Positions 1-6,791 of a stretch of 13,205 nt of DNA are shown piece after piece; position 1 is the first letter of the stretch, and each line of letters begins with the position of its first letter. The DNA comes from Tannerella sp. (GTDB lineage: Bacteria; Bacteroidota; Bacteroidia; Bacteroidales; Tannerellaceae): assembly GCA_031283785.1 (NCBI GenBank), contig JAITBC010000039.1, forward strand, positions 1 to 13,205, read 5' to 3'. Position numbers and translations under genes: made by a program. Under the pieces are notes generated by a model. The model did no database searches and was not told the DNA's origin. It saw only the letters and a program-made list of their open reading frames with translations.

Positions 1-123
1 TCCGCCGGCGGCGCTCTGATTTACCGCAACGTTGCAGAAGGTGAAGAAGCGAAAGTCAACCTGCCGACCCGTGGCGTGTATATTGTGACATCCGGAAAAG
101 AAGTCGTCAAAACGATTTATTGA
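1..123 (+). CDS. C-terminal end of an exported protein (partial), sorting-domain-like tail
   Basis: The first base opens a frame that runs 40 codons to a TGA at 121-123; its start lies outside the window. The visible tail contains a short beta-rich pattern ending in GVYIVTSGKEVVKTIY. An L-P-x-(R)-G-V-Y-I-V stretch followed by a final K-V-V-K strand is the usual look of the last strands of C-terminal domains on secreted or surface proteins of Bacteroidota (type IX-secretion-like sorting domains and the related DUF6383-type tails). This is a resemblance over 40 residues only, so neither the family nor the function of the whole protein can be given. A strong terminator follows 49 bases downstream, so this gene is transcriptionally separate from the next cluster. 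Confidence 0.6.
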   Translation, partial: SAGGALIYRNVAEGEEAKVNLPTRGVYIVTSGKEVVKTIY

Positions 124-171
124 CGCCGGACAATAACCGGATAACAAAAGGTTACTGAACAAAACCGGAAG

Positions 172-205
172 GAGGCTGTCCAAAAGTATTGGGCAGCCTC
201 TTTTT
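172..205 (+). terminator. Intrinsic transcription terminator
   Basis: The arms GAGGCTGTCC (172-181) and GGGCAGCCTC (191-200) pair over 10 bp with one G-U wobble, around the 9-base loop AAAAGTATT, and are followed at once by five T residues. This is a classic rho-independent terminator. It ends transcription of the partial gene at 1-123 and insulates it from the cluster beginning at 432. Confidence 0.9.
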
Positions 206-402
206 ACTGCGATGACGTCATATTTTATTGCCGGCTGAAACGGAACAGATTTCGTCCTCTATCGAACGACCGGATATTTTTCTTAGCACCTCAAAAAAAG
301 ATTTAACCGGAAAAAAAGCAATTGATATGCTTGCGGCAGGGTAGGCCTGGAAATTTCACAAAAACATAGTTTTTCGGTAATAAAATTGTAATTTTCCGTC
401 CA
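206..402. other. Intergenic region upstream of the SusCD cluster
   Basis: The gene-free stretch between the upstream gene and the next gene is 308 bases (124-431). Besides the terminator and the -7 element described separately, it holds a perfect 10-base palindrome ATGACGTCAT at 212-221, directly after the terminator, and AT-rich DNA with several A-tracts (283-320 and 355-400). I see no convincing small gene or structured RNA. It is the obvious place for any activator or operator site of the uptake cluster, but no specific site can be named. Confidence 0.4.
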
Positions 403-410
403 TACCTTTG
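403..410 (+). promoter_or_regulatory. Probable -7 element of the SusCD cluster promoter
   Basis: TACCTTTG matches the Bacteroides -7 consensus TAnnTTTG and ends 21 bases before the ATG at 432, a distance that suits a short A-rich leader. At the 19-base spacing used by the other promoters of this window the -33 position reads ATAA rather than TTTG; the nearest TTG (386-388) is only 14 bases away. The promoter may therefore be weak or activator-dependent, as is common for uptake loci, but this is inference. Confidence 0.45.
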
Positions 411-431
411 CACTGAAAAAATAAGATAAAT

Positions 432-995
432 ATGGTAAGATTAAAAGTTTATTTTTTGATTTTGATTTCATGCGTTTGCATGAATAACGCATTTTCGCAG
501 GGTTTTCTTGCTGCGAATACCGGAGAATACCGGGAAAAGAGTGATGTTGTTTCTGCAGAAGCAGAAGGGAACTCCGATTACAAGTGGGAATTTTTTTCGG
601 CAGTATCGGATTCTTTCGATGATGCGGTACTGCTAAACGCCGAAAAAAATGAGTTCGGACAACGTGTGGCTTGCCTGAAAATGCTGGTGAATAAGTATTA
701 TATCTGTAAGGAAGAAGTCGTACCGGGTGATCCTACTATGCGGACGCTTATCCGCAAGCCGGATATCTACAATTCGGTTCGCAGAGTGGAAAAACACCTC
801 AAAAAGGAAGTGAAAAAAGGGAATTTGACTTGGCAACAAGCGGCAGATGAACTGACGTTTGTGCTGGAAGTGGCAGTCGCCGCTATTGACGAAAAGGATA
901 CCGACAGCTTCGAGGCGTCTCTCGGCGAGTCAAAAAACAGTGCAAATGCACAAATCAAGGTATTCAAACAAGTGAAATTAAATCGTTTCTATTGA
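432..995 (+). CDS. Small exported protein of unknown function, first gene of the SusCD cluster
   Basis: 187 residues. Residues 1-23 look like a type I signal peptide: MVRLK, then a hydrophobic run, then an AFSQ|G-like cleavage site near residue 23. There is no lipobox, so the mature protein (about 164 residues) should be periplasmic or secreted. The mature part is rich in charged residues; residues 108-150 look helical and include a very basic patch (RRVEKHLKKEVKK, 117-129) followed by an alanine-rich amphipathic stretch. Two cysteines (81 and 92) remain after processing. I recognise no domain. The ATG follows an A-rich leader with no Shine-Dalgarno sequence, and only 28 bases separate its stop from the susC-like start, so it is probably cotranscribed. 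It might be an accessory binding or assembly factor of the transporter; that is a guess from position. Confidence 0.8.
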   Translation: MVRLKVYFLILISCVCMNNAFSQGFLAANTGEYREKSDVVSAEAEGNSDYKWEFFSAVSDSFDDAVLLNAEKNEFGQRVACLKMLVNKYYICKEEVVPGDPTMRTLIRKPDIYNSVRRVEKHLKKEVKKGNLTWQQAADELTFVLEVAVAAIDEKDTDSFEASLGESKNSANAQIKVFKQVKLNRFY

Positions 996-1023
996 AACTG
1001 TTATCAAGTAATATTAATTAATA

Positions 1024-4000
1024 ATGAAAACTTTATTTGTATTTTTCGGGATAGCTCTCCTGCTGTCCCAAGGGGTATTATATGCCCAAACAAACGTATT
1101 GAGAGGCAAAGTTTCCGACCCCCGTGGGGAAAGTATACCGGGAGTAAACGTCCGGGTCAAAAATACTTCGGACGGTACGGTTACTGATATCGACGGGAAC
1201 TATTCGCTCGAAGTTTCCAAAGGGCAAATCCTCGTTTTTTCTTATGTCGGTTACGTTGCGCAGGAGCATGTTATTGCAAATCAAACTGTTCTCGATGTAA
1301 CACTGAAAGAAGAGTTACAAAATCTCAATGAAGTTGTGGTTACGGCAATCGGTATCAGGCAACAGAAAAAACGACTGGGGTATACTACGCAGCAAGTCAA
1401 TAACGAATCTTTACTGGAATCGCAAACGATGAATGTCGGGAACGCGTTGACCGGACAGATTGCCGGTTTGACCGTCAACAATCCGACAGGTATTTTCCAG
1501 GCCCCGCAGATATCGCTACGCGGGAAAACGCCGCTAATCGTTTTGGACGGAATACCTCTGGAAACGGATTTTTTTGATATTAACGGCGAAGATATTGAAA
1601 GCATCAACGTACTGAAAGGCCCTACGGCTTCCGCTCTTTACGGCTCAAGAGGAAAAAACGGGGCGATCCTCCTCGTTTCCAAAACCGCGAAAAAAGAAGG
1701 ACTGGAAGTCTCTGTTTCCACTCGGAACATGGTTACTGCCGGTTTTACGGTTTTCCCCGAATCGCAGAAAGAATATGGAAGCGGCTCAAACGGGAAATAT
1801 GAATTTTGGGACGGCGCCGACGGTGGAATCTCGGACGGCGACATGACTTGGGGTCCGAGACTGAACACCGGCATAAAAATCCCTCAGTGGAACAGCCCTG
1901 TCCGCAACAGGCAGACAGGCGAAGTCATCGACTGGTGGGGCGATGTTTCAGGTACGGTTTATGACGATAAGTCTCTGTACGAAAGAGTGCCTGCCGACTG
2001 GGTATCACACGATAACCTGGAAGATTTCCTTCGCGCGGGCTTTGTTACGGACAATAATTTTTCGATTGCCTACAAAGGTGCAAAAGCACGCTATTACGTA
2101 TCCGGCAAATATTCATACCAGCAGGGACAGGTGCCGAATACTTTGTTAAATACCGGCGGGCTGAATTTCAGTTCTTCATTTGATATTACCGGCAATATAC
2201 AGTTTGACGCTTCGCTGTCGTACAACAAAGTATATTCGCCCAATTATCCGCGTTACGGTTACGGCCCTAAAAACCATATATACACCATTTTGATATGGAT
2301 GAGCGCCGACGTAAACGGACGTGAGCTTGCAAAGCATTTATATATTCCCGGACAGGAAGGATACCGTCAGGCAAACTACAACTATGCGTGGTACAACAAT
2401 CCGTATTTTGCCGCATACGAACTTCAACAAAAGAAAGACTTGAATGTTCTCGACGGCAAAACGCGACTGAATTGGCAAATCTTGCCCAATCTTTCCGTTC
2501 AGGGACGTCTGGCTTTGCATCAGACCCAATCATACGAAGACATGCAAAGTCCCAAATCATATATGAACTACGGAGATTCTCGTAATGGCGATTTTAAAAA
2601 CTGGAATCGCGGCCGTCAAAATTTCGATGCCGATGTGCTGGTTTCATATTTTCAAAATCTCGGCTCAAAGATCAATCTTTCGGCGAATATCGGGTCATCC
2701 GTTTTTAACCTGCATACTCAGGAAGAATATCAATCTACCGACGGGCTGATTGTCCCGTTCCTTTACAACCTGAGTAATACGCAAGGCCCGGTCATGGCTT
2801 CCAGTAATTATTATGAGAAAGAAATACGAAGCGTTTATGGTACCGCCAATTTAGACTTTTTTGATGCGGTATTTTTGAACGTAACAGCCCGTAATGACTG
2901 GTCTTCCACGCTTCCGGCTTCCAACCGTTCGTATTTTTATCCTTCGGCAGCTCTAAGCACAATGGTTTCGGAATACCTGAAATTGCCGAAAACCGTTGAT
3001 TTCCTCAAGGTATACGGTTCTTGGGCGCAGGTTTCCAGCGATTTGGATCCATATAGCATTTATTCGACTTACAATAAAGGTGTGACGTATGGCTCAACCC
3101 CATCCGTTGTTTATCCCGCAGGCATCGTCAATCCGGATATCATGCCGGAAAAATCGACTTCTTATGAATTTGGGTTATCGACGGCTTTCCTCAAAAATAA
3201 GCTATCGCTCGATTTGGTTTATTACCGTATTCTTGACGAGAATCGGATTATCAACCTTAACTTGTCCGAAGCCTCCGGATTCGGTAGCCGGAAAGTGAAC
3301 GGGAATCAATATGCAACCAATGGTTACGAAATCGTACTGGGAATGCAACCCGTTGCGAACAAAATATTAACATGGAATATTTCGGCCAACTGGAGCCGCT
3401 CGGTAACAAAACTGACGGAAATATACGGCGACCAGGCGGTATACAATAATCTGAAGGTGGGCGACCGTGCCGACACGTATGTGGCGACCGTTTGGCAGAA
3501 AAGCGCCGACGGACGGCTGATTCTCGATGCAAACAACCTGTTGCCGGTCAAAGACCCGTATCCTGCCAAACTTGGGCATACCGATCCGTCGTGGCGATTG
3601 GGGCTACACAACAATTTCAAAATAAAAGATTTCCATATAACCGTCGATGTCGATGGAGCATGGGGCGGCTTAATCCGTTCCCTCACAACCGAAAAAATGT
3701 GGTGGGGAGGGAAGCATCCTAATTCTCTTGAATACCGTGACGCCGAATATGAAGCCGGAAAACCGGTGTATGTCCCAAATGGTTTAATTGTTACAGGTGG
3801 AGAATTAACGCGCGATGTAAACGGAGATATTATTTCCGACACCCGCGCTTACCGGGCGAATACAGAGGCCGTCAGTTGGCAGACGTGGTGTCAGATATAT
3901 CCCTATCAGGCGGCGGTGTTGGATTCGGACAACAAACAGTTTGCCAATATTTTCGACCGTTCTTTCTTCAAGCTGAGACACTTGTCGGTCGGATACGATT

Positions 4001-4173
4001 TGGCGAAACGGATTGATTTTGGGAAAATCAAATCTTTTGACATATCTTTGTTCGGATATAACTTGTTGATTTGGAAAAAAGCGCCTTATATCGATCCCGA
4101 TTTCGGCAACGACGACGATTTGCAGGATCCGGGTGCGCGTTACGCAGGTATTTCGCTCAATATTAAATTATAA
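1024..4173 (+). CDS. SusC/RagA-family TonB-dependent outer-membrane transporter
   Basis: 1049 residues, normal for SusC-like transporters. In order: a signal peptide (about 1-21, cleavage at LYA|Q); a carboxypeptidase-regulatory-like beta-sandwich (about 24-96, with GKVSDPRGESIPGVNV and DGNYSLEV typical of the family); a TonB-box-like segment NEVVVTAIG (102-110); the plug domain (about 115-222, with ISLRG, LIVLDGIPL and KGPTASALYGSRGKNGAI); then a long beta-barrel ending in ISLNIKL. Family knowledge: SusC proteins are barrels gated by a SusD lipoprotein lid and import oligomers into the periplasm using TonB energy. The stretch between the RG motif and the LIVLDG motif is short, as in the SusC subgroup that has KGPTASALYGSRGKNG. 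The start is the only ATG that gives the signal peptide. The SusD gene begins 12 bases after the stop, so the two are certainly an operon. The substrate cannot be read from sequence. Confidence 0.97.
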   Translation: MKTLFVFFGIALLLSQGVLYAQTNVLRGKVSDPRGESIPGVNVRVKNTSDGTVTDIDGNYSLEVSKGQILVFSYVGYVAQEHVIANQTVLDVTLKEELQNLNEVVVTAIGIRQQKKRLGYTTQQVNNESLLESQTMNVGNALTGQIAGLTVNNPTGIFQAPQISLRGKTPLIVLDGIPLETDFFDINGEDIESINVLKGPTASALYGSRGKNGAILLVSKTAKKEGLEVSVSTRNMVTAGFTVFPESQKEYGSGSNGKYEFWDGADGGISDGDMTWGPRLNTGIKIPQWNSPVRNRQTGEVIDWWGDVSGTVYDDKSLYERVPADWVSHDNLEDFLRAGFVTDNNFSIAYKGAKARYYVSGKYSYQQGQVPNTLLNTGGLNFSSSFDITGNIQFDASLSYNKVYSPNYPRYGYGPKNHIYTILIWMSADVNGRELAKHLYIPGQEGYRQANYNYAWYNNPYFAAYELQQKKDLNVLDGKTRLNWQILPNLSVQGRLALHQTQSYEDMQSPKSYMNYGDSRNGDFKNWNRGRQNFDADVLVSYFQNLGSKINLSANIGSSVFNLHTQEEYQSTDGLIVPFLYNLSNTQGPVMASSNYYEKEIRSVYGTANLDFFDAVFLNVTARNDWSSTLPASNRSYFYPSAALSTMVSEYLKLPKTVDFLKVYGSWAQVSSDLDPYSIYSTYNKGVTYGSTPSVVYPAGIVNPDIMPEKSTSYEFGLSTAFLKNKLSLDLVYYRILDENRIINLNLSEASGFGSRKVNGNQYATNGYEIVLGMQPVANKILTWNISANWSRSVTKLTEIYGDQAVYNNLKVGDRADTYVATVWQKSADGRLILDANNLLPVKDPYPAKLGHTDPSWRLGLHNNFKIKDFHITVDVDGAWGGLIRSLTTEKMWWGGKHPNSLEYRDAEYEAGKPVYVPNGLIVTGGELTRDVNGDIISDTRAYRANTEAVSWQTWCQIYPYQAAVLDSDNKQFANIFDRSFFKLRHLSVGYDLAKRIDFGKIKSFDISLFGYNLLIWKKAPYIDPDFGNDDDLQDPGARYAGISLNIKL

Positions 4174-4185
4174 AAACAATACATT

Positions 4186-5664
4186 ATGAAACAATTATAT
4201 TTTATTCTTATCGTTTTATGCGGAGGATTAGCTTCCTGTCAAAGTTTTGAAGAAATCAACGAAAGCCCTAACAATCCGAAGGAAACCCATCCGCAATTGC
4301 TGCTTACTCAAATCGAGTGGGATGTTTTCCGTTCCTATCAGGGGACAGATCCGCTTTATGCCGACAAAATGCTGGTGCAAACCGACGGGGAAAACAGCAG
4401 TCAATATTATAAATGGACGCGGGGCGGCTTTTCTTTCCTGTCGATGCGGAATGTGCAGAAAATGACGGAAGAAGCCGAACGTATCAACGAAAAAAGTTAC
4501 ATCGCCTTAGGTAAATTTTTCCGGGCATATTATTTTCACAGTATGACGGTGCAATTCGGAGATATTCCCTACGCAGAAGCTTTGAAAGGCGAGTCGGATG
4601 CGGTTTATAATCCTGTATACGATAGTCAGAAGACTGTTTTCATGGGTATTATTCGGGAATTGGAAGAAGCCGGCGAACTGTTGAAGAACGAAAATACGAT
4701 CATACGCGGCGACATCATTTATGACGGATCTACCGATAAATGGCGCCGGATGGTAAATTCTTTTCGTCTGAAGATTTTACTGTCGCTGTCGCAAAAAGAA
4801 TCCGACCCGGATTTGAACGTCGGAAGCCGCTTTGCCGGAATCGTACAGAATGAACCGCTGATGCGGGATATTGGTGATAACGGGCAGCTGGTTTATCTGA
4901 ATCAGGAAGGGAACCGTTATCCGGAGTTTAATTCGAGCGGTTACGGTTCGGGAATGTACATTGATTCGACTTTCATCCGGCGTTTGCAGGATCATCGAGA
5001 CCCGCGCCTGTTCGTTTTCTGCACGCAAACCAAAGAAGCGAAGGAAGCAGGAAAAGCTCTGGATGACTTCACGGCTTACGAAGGCGGCGATCCGGCAGCG
5101 CCGTACGGGACGGTCAATGAAAAAGCGACGCAGGGAAAGGTCTCAAAAGTACTGGAACGTTACTACCAGGACCCGACCAACGAGCCGTCCGTATTGTTGG
5201 GATATTCCGAATTGCAGTTGATTCTTGCCGAAGCAACCGTTCGGGGATGGATCTCCGGCGATGCGAACGACTATTATCAAAAGGGCGTGAAAGCTTCGTT
5301 CAAATTCTACGAAACTTACGCCAAAGGATTAGGCTCGTTTGTGGACGAAGCGGTGGCGGCCGATTATTTGGCGAACCCGGTAAACGACTTGTCGCAGAAA
5401 GCGACTGTGGAAGAAAAAATTGAAGCAATCATACTCCAGAAATATTTCCAGTCGTTTTTGCAGGGAAAATGGACGCCGTATTTTGATATGCTTCGGACGG
5501 GCTATCCCGAATACCGTCGTCCGTTGGGTGTGGAAATACCTTTCCGCTGGATGTATCCGCAGTCGGAATACGATTATAACGCCCAAAACGTAGCAGAAGC
5601 TATCAAAAGCCAGTTTGGAGAAGGAAATGATAAAATCAACCAGAAAACGTGGTGGATCAAATAA
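4186..5664 (+). CDS. SusD/RagB-family surface nutrient-binding lipoprotein (SusD_2 type)
   Basis: 492 residues. The N terminus has a lipoprotein signal peptide with lipobox LASC and acylation site Cys18; Bacteroidota export such proteins to the outside of the outer membrane. Early motifs (EINESPNNPKETHPQLLLTQ, residues 23-42) and the helical repeat region with ALGKFFRAYYFHSMTVQFGDIPYAEAL are those of the SusD-like/RagB group annotated SusD_2, built of TPR-like helices. The C-terminal part carries the usual EKIEAIILQKYFQSFLQGKWTPYFDMLRTGYPEYR, also family-typical. Its role is to bind the substrate at the cell surface and close over the SusC barrel encoded just upstream. The next gene starts 26 bases after its stop. 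Length and motifs look intact; the ligand is unknown. Confidence 0.96.
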   Translation: MKQLYFILIVLCGGLASCQSFEEINESPNNPKETHPQLLLTQIEWDVFRSYQGTDPLYADKMLVQTDGENSSQYYKWTRGGFSFLSMRNVQKMTEEAERINEKSYIALGKFFRAYYFHSMTVQFGDIPYAEALKGESDAVYNPVYDSQKTVFMGIIRELEEAGELLKNENTIIRGDIIYDGSTDKWRRMVNSFRLKILLSLSQKESDPDLNVGSRFAGIVQNEPLMRDIGDNGQLVYLNQEGNRYPEFNSSGYGSGMYIDSTFIRRLQDHRDPRLFVFCTQTKEAKEAGKALDDFTAYEGGDPAAPYGTVNEKATQGKVSKVLERYYQDPTNEPSVLLGYSELQLILAEATVRGWISGDANDYYQKGVKASFKFYETYAKGLGSFVDEAVAADYLANPVNDLSQKATVEEKIEAIILQKYFQSFLQGKWTPYFDMLRTGYPEYRRPLGVEIPFRWMYPQSEYDYNAQNVAEAIKSQFGEGNDKINQKTWWIK

Positions 5665-5690
5665 GAATTAAAAGTTGAAAATTGAGAATT

Positions 5691-6704
5691 ATGATGAGAA
5701 AAATTGTTTTGAGTATTTTGGTGATGTGGATGTTCGGTAGCATGTGCGGACAGAATGTGGAGTTAAGTTTTAATAAGGACGGGAAATTCAAGATTGTACA
5801 ATTTACCGACATCCACTATAAAACGGGATCGGAAGGTGCGGTAAAAACCATTCAATTGATGAAGCGGATATTAGATGCGGAAAACCCCGACCTGATTGTT
5901 TATACGGGCGATGTTATCACCTGCAATCCGCAAAAGCAAGGTTGGGATGAAGTGTTGTCGGTTGCCGCCGAACGCAGGATCCCTTATGCCGTTGTCTTGG
6001 GGAATCACGACGACGAACACGATTGGACGCGCAGGCAAATCTTTGATTATATCGATACAAAGCCGTTTTCCCTTGCCCGGAAAGGCGCCGGCGGCATAAA
6101 AGGAACAGGAAATTACATCCTGAAAATAGCCGGTAATACGAAAAAGACATGCGCCCTGTTGTATTTTTTCGACTCGAACGCTTACAATAAGGTCGGCGAA
6201 CAGGAAGGTTACGACTGGTTCGGATTTGACCAGGTGGAGCAGTATCGGAAAGACAGCCGGCGCTATACTCGCGCTAATGGAGGAATACCGTACCCTGCAC
6301 TGGCATTTTTCCATATACCGCTGCACGAATATACGCTGCTCCGTGATACGACGAAGAATTATGTGAAAAACGCACCCTTCTTTGGCGTTCGAGAGGAAAA
6401 GGAATGTCCGGGTATCCTGAATACGGGCATGTTTGCCGCCATGGTTGAAAGCGGCGATGTGATGGGAACTTTCGTCGGCCACGACCACGATAACGACTAT
6501 ATCGGTTATCTCAACGGCATTTGTCTGGCTTACGGACGGTGTACGGGAGTAGAAAGCACTTATAATAAAATCGGTTTCGGCGCGCGTGTTATCGAACTAA
6601 AGGAAAACGGCAGAACTTTTGAGACATGGATTCGGGACCAACAAGACCGGCTTTTATACAAAGCAGTTTATCCGGATTCGTTCGTGACGCAGGAAAAACA
6701 GTGA
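5691..6704 (+). CDS. Exported calcineurin-like metallophosphoesterase
   Basis: 337 residues from the ATG at 5691; the in-frame TTG at 5682 and a second ATG at 5694 are alternatives, and the ATG pair is preferred because it gives a clean signal peptide (MMRKIVLSILVMWMFGSMCG). The signal-end cysteine lacks a good lipobox (GSMC), so a soluble periplasmic or secreted enzyme is more likely than a lipoprotein. All metal-binding blocks of the calcineurin-like fold are present: FTDIH (Asp40, His42), TGD (Asp74), GNHDDE (Asn105, His106), FFHIP (His208) and GHDHD (His264, His266). The GNHDDE block followed by a TGNYIL segment resembles Dcr2/purple-acid-phosphatase-29-like phosphoesterases. It should hydrolyse a phosphomonoester or phosphodiester using two metal ions. 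Lying 26 bases after the SusD gene, it probably processes the substrate of that transporter or frees phosphate from it. The exact substrate is not visible. Confidence 0.93.
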   Translation: MMRKIVLSILVMWMFGSMCGQNVELSFNKDGKFKIVQFTDIHYKTGSEGAVKTIQLMKRILDAENPDLIVYTGDVITCNPQKQGWDEVLSVAAERRIPYAVVLGNHDDEHDWTRRQIFDYIDTKPFSLARKGAGGIKGTGNYILKIAGNTKKTCALLYFFDSNAYNKVGEQEGYDWFGFDQVEQYRKDSRRYTRANGGIPYPALAFFHIPLHEYTLLRDTTKNYVKNAPFFGVREEKECPGILNTGMFAAMVESGDVMGTFVGHDHDNDYIGYLNGICLAYGRCTGVESTYNKIGFGARVIELKENGRTFETWIRDQQDRLLYKAVYPDSFVTQEKQ

Positions 6705-6730
6705 ATTTTTATCGGTTTCATCTTCATGCG

Positions 6731-6761
6731 TTTGGAGATCAGGAATTTTCATGTAATTTTG
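6731..6761 (+). promoter_or_regulatory. Bacteroides-type promoter of the GH20-like gene
   Basis: TTTG at 6731-6734, a 19-base spacer, and TAATTTTG at 6754-6761 match the -33/-7 consensus exactly. Transcription should begin near 6768, about 24 bases before the ATG at 6792. This sets the gene start: the in-frame ATG at 6726 lies upstream of the promoter and cannot be used on this transcript. It also means the GH20-like gene can be expressed apart from the SusCD cluster, although readthrough is possible because no terminator is visible between 6704 and 6731. Confidence 0.75.
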
Positions 6762-6791
6762 CAGGTTGTTTACTGTAAAATTCAGCTCGTC

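Noticed and set aside
283..492. A 69-codon minus-strand frame in the gap before the SusCD cluster
   Set aside because: It overlaps the + strand promoter and the signal-peptide region of the next gene, and shows no promoter, leader or motif of its own.
5706..5750. Phosphoesterase as a lipoprotein, because a cysteine ends its signal sequence
   Set aside because: The residues before the cysteine are Gly-Ser-Met, which does not fit a lipobox; a type I signal peptide is more likely.
5871..6488. A 205-codon minus-strand frame opposite the phosphoesterase
   Set aside because: It is antisense to the conserved metal-binding blocks and has no domain or signal sequence of its own.
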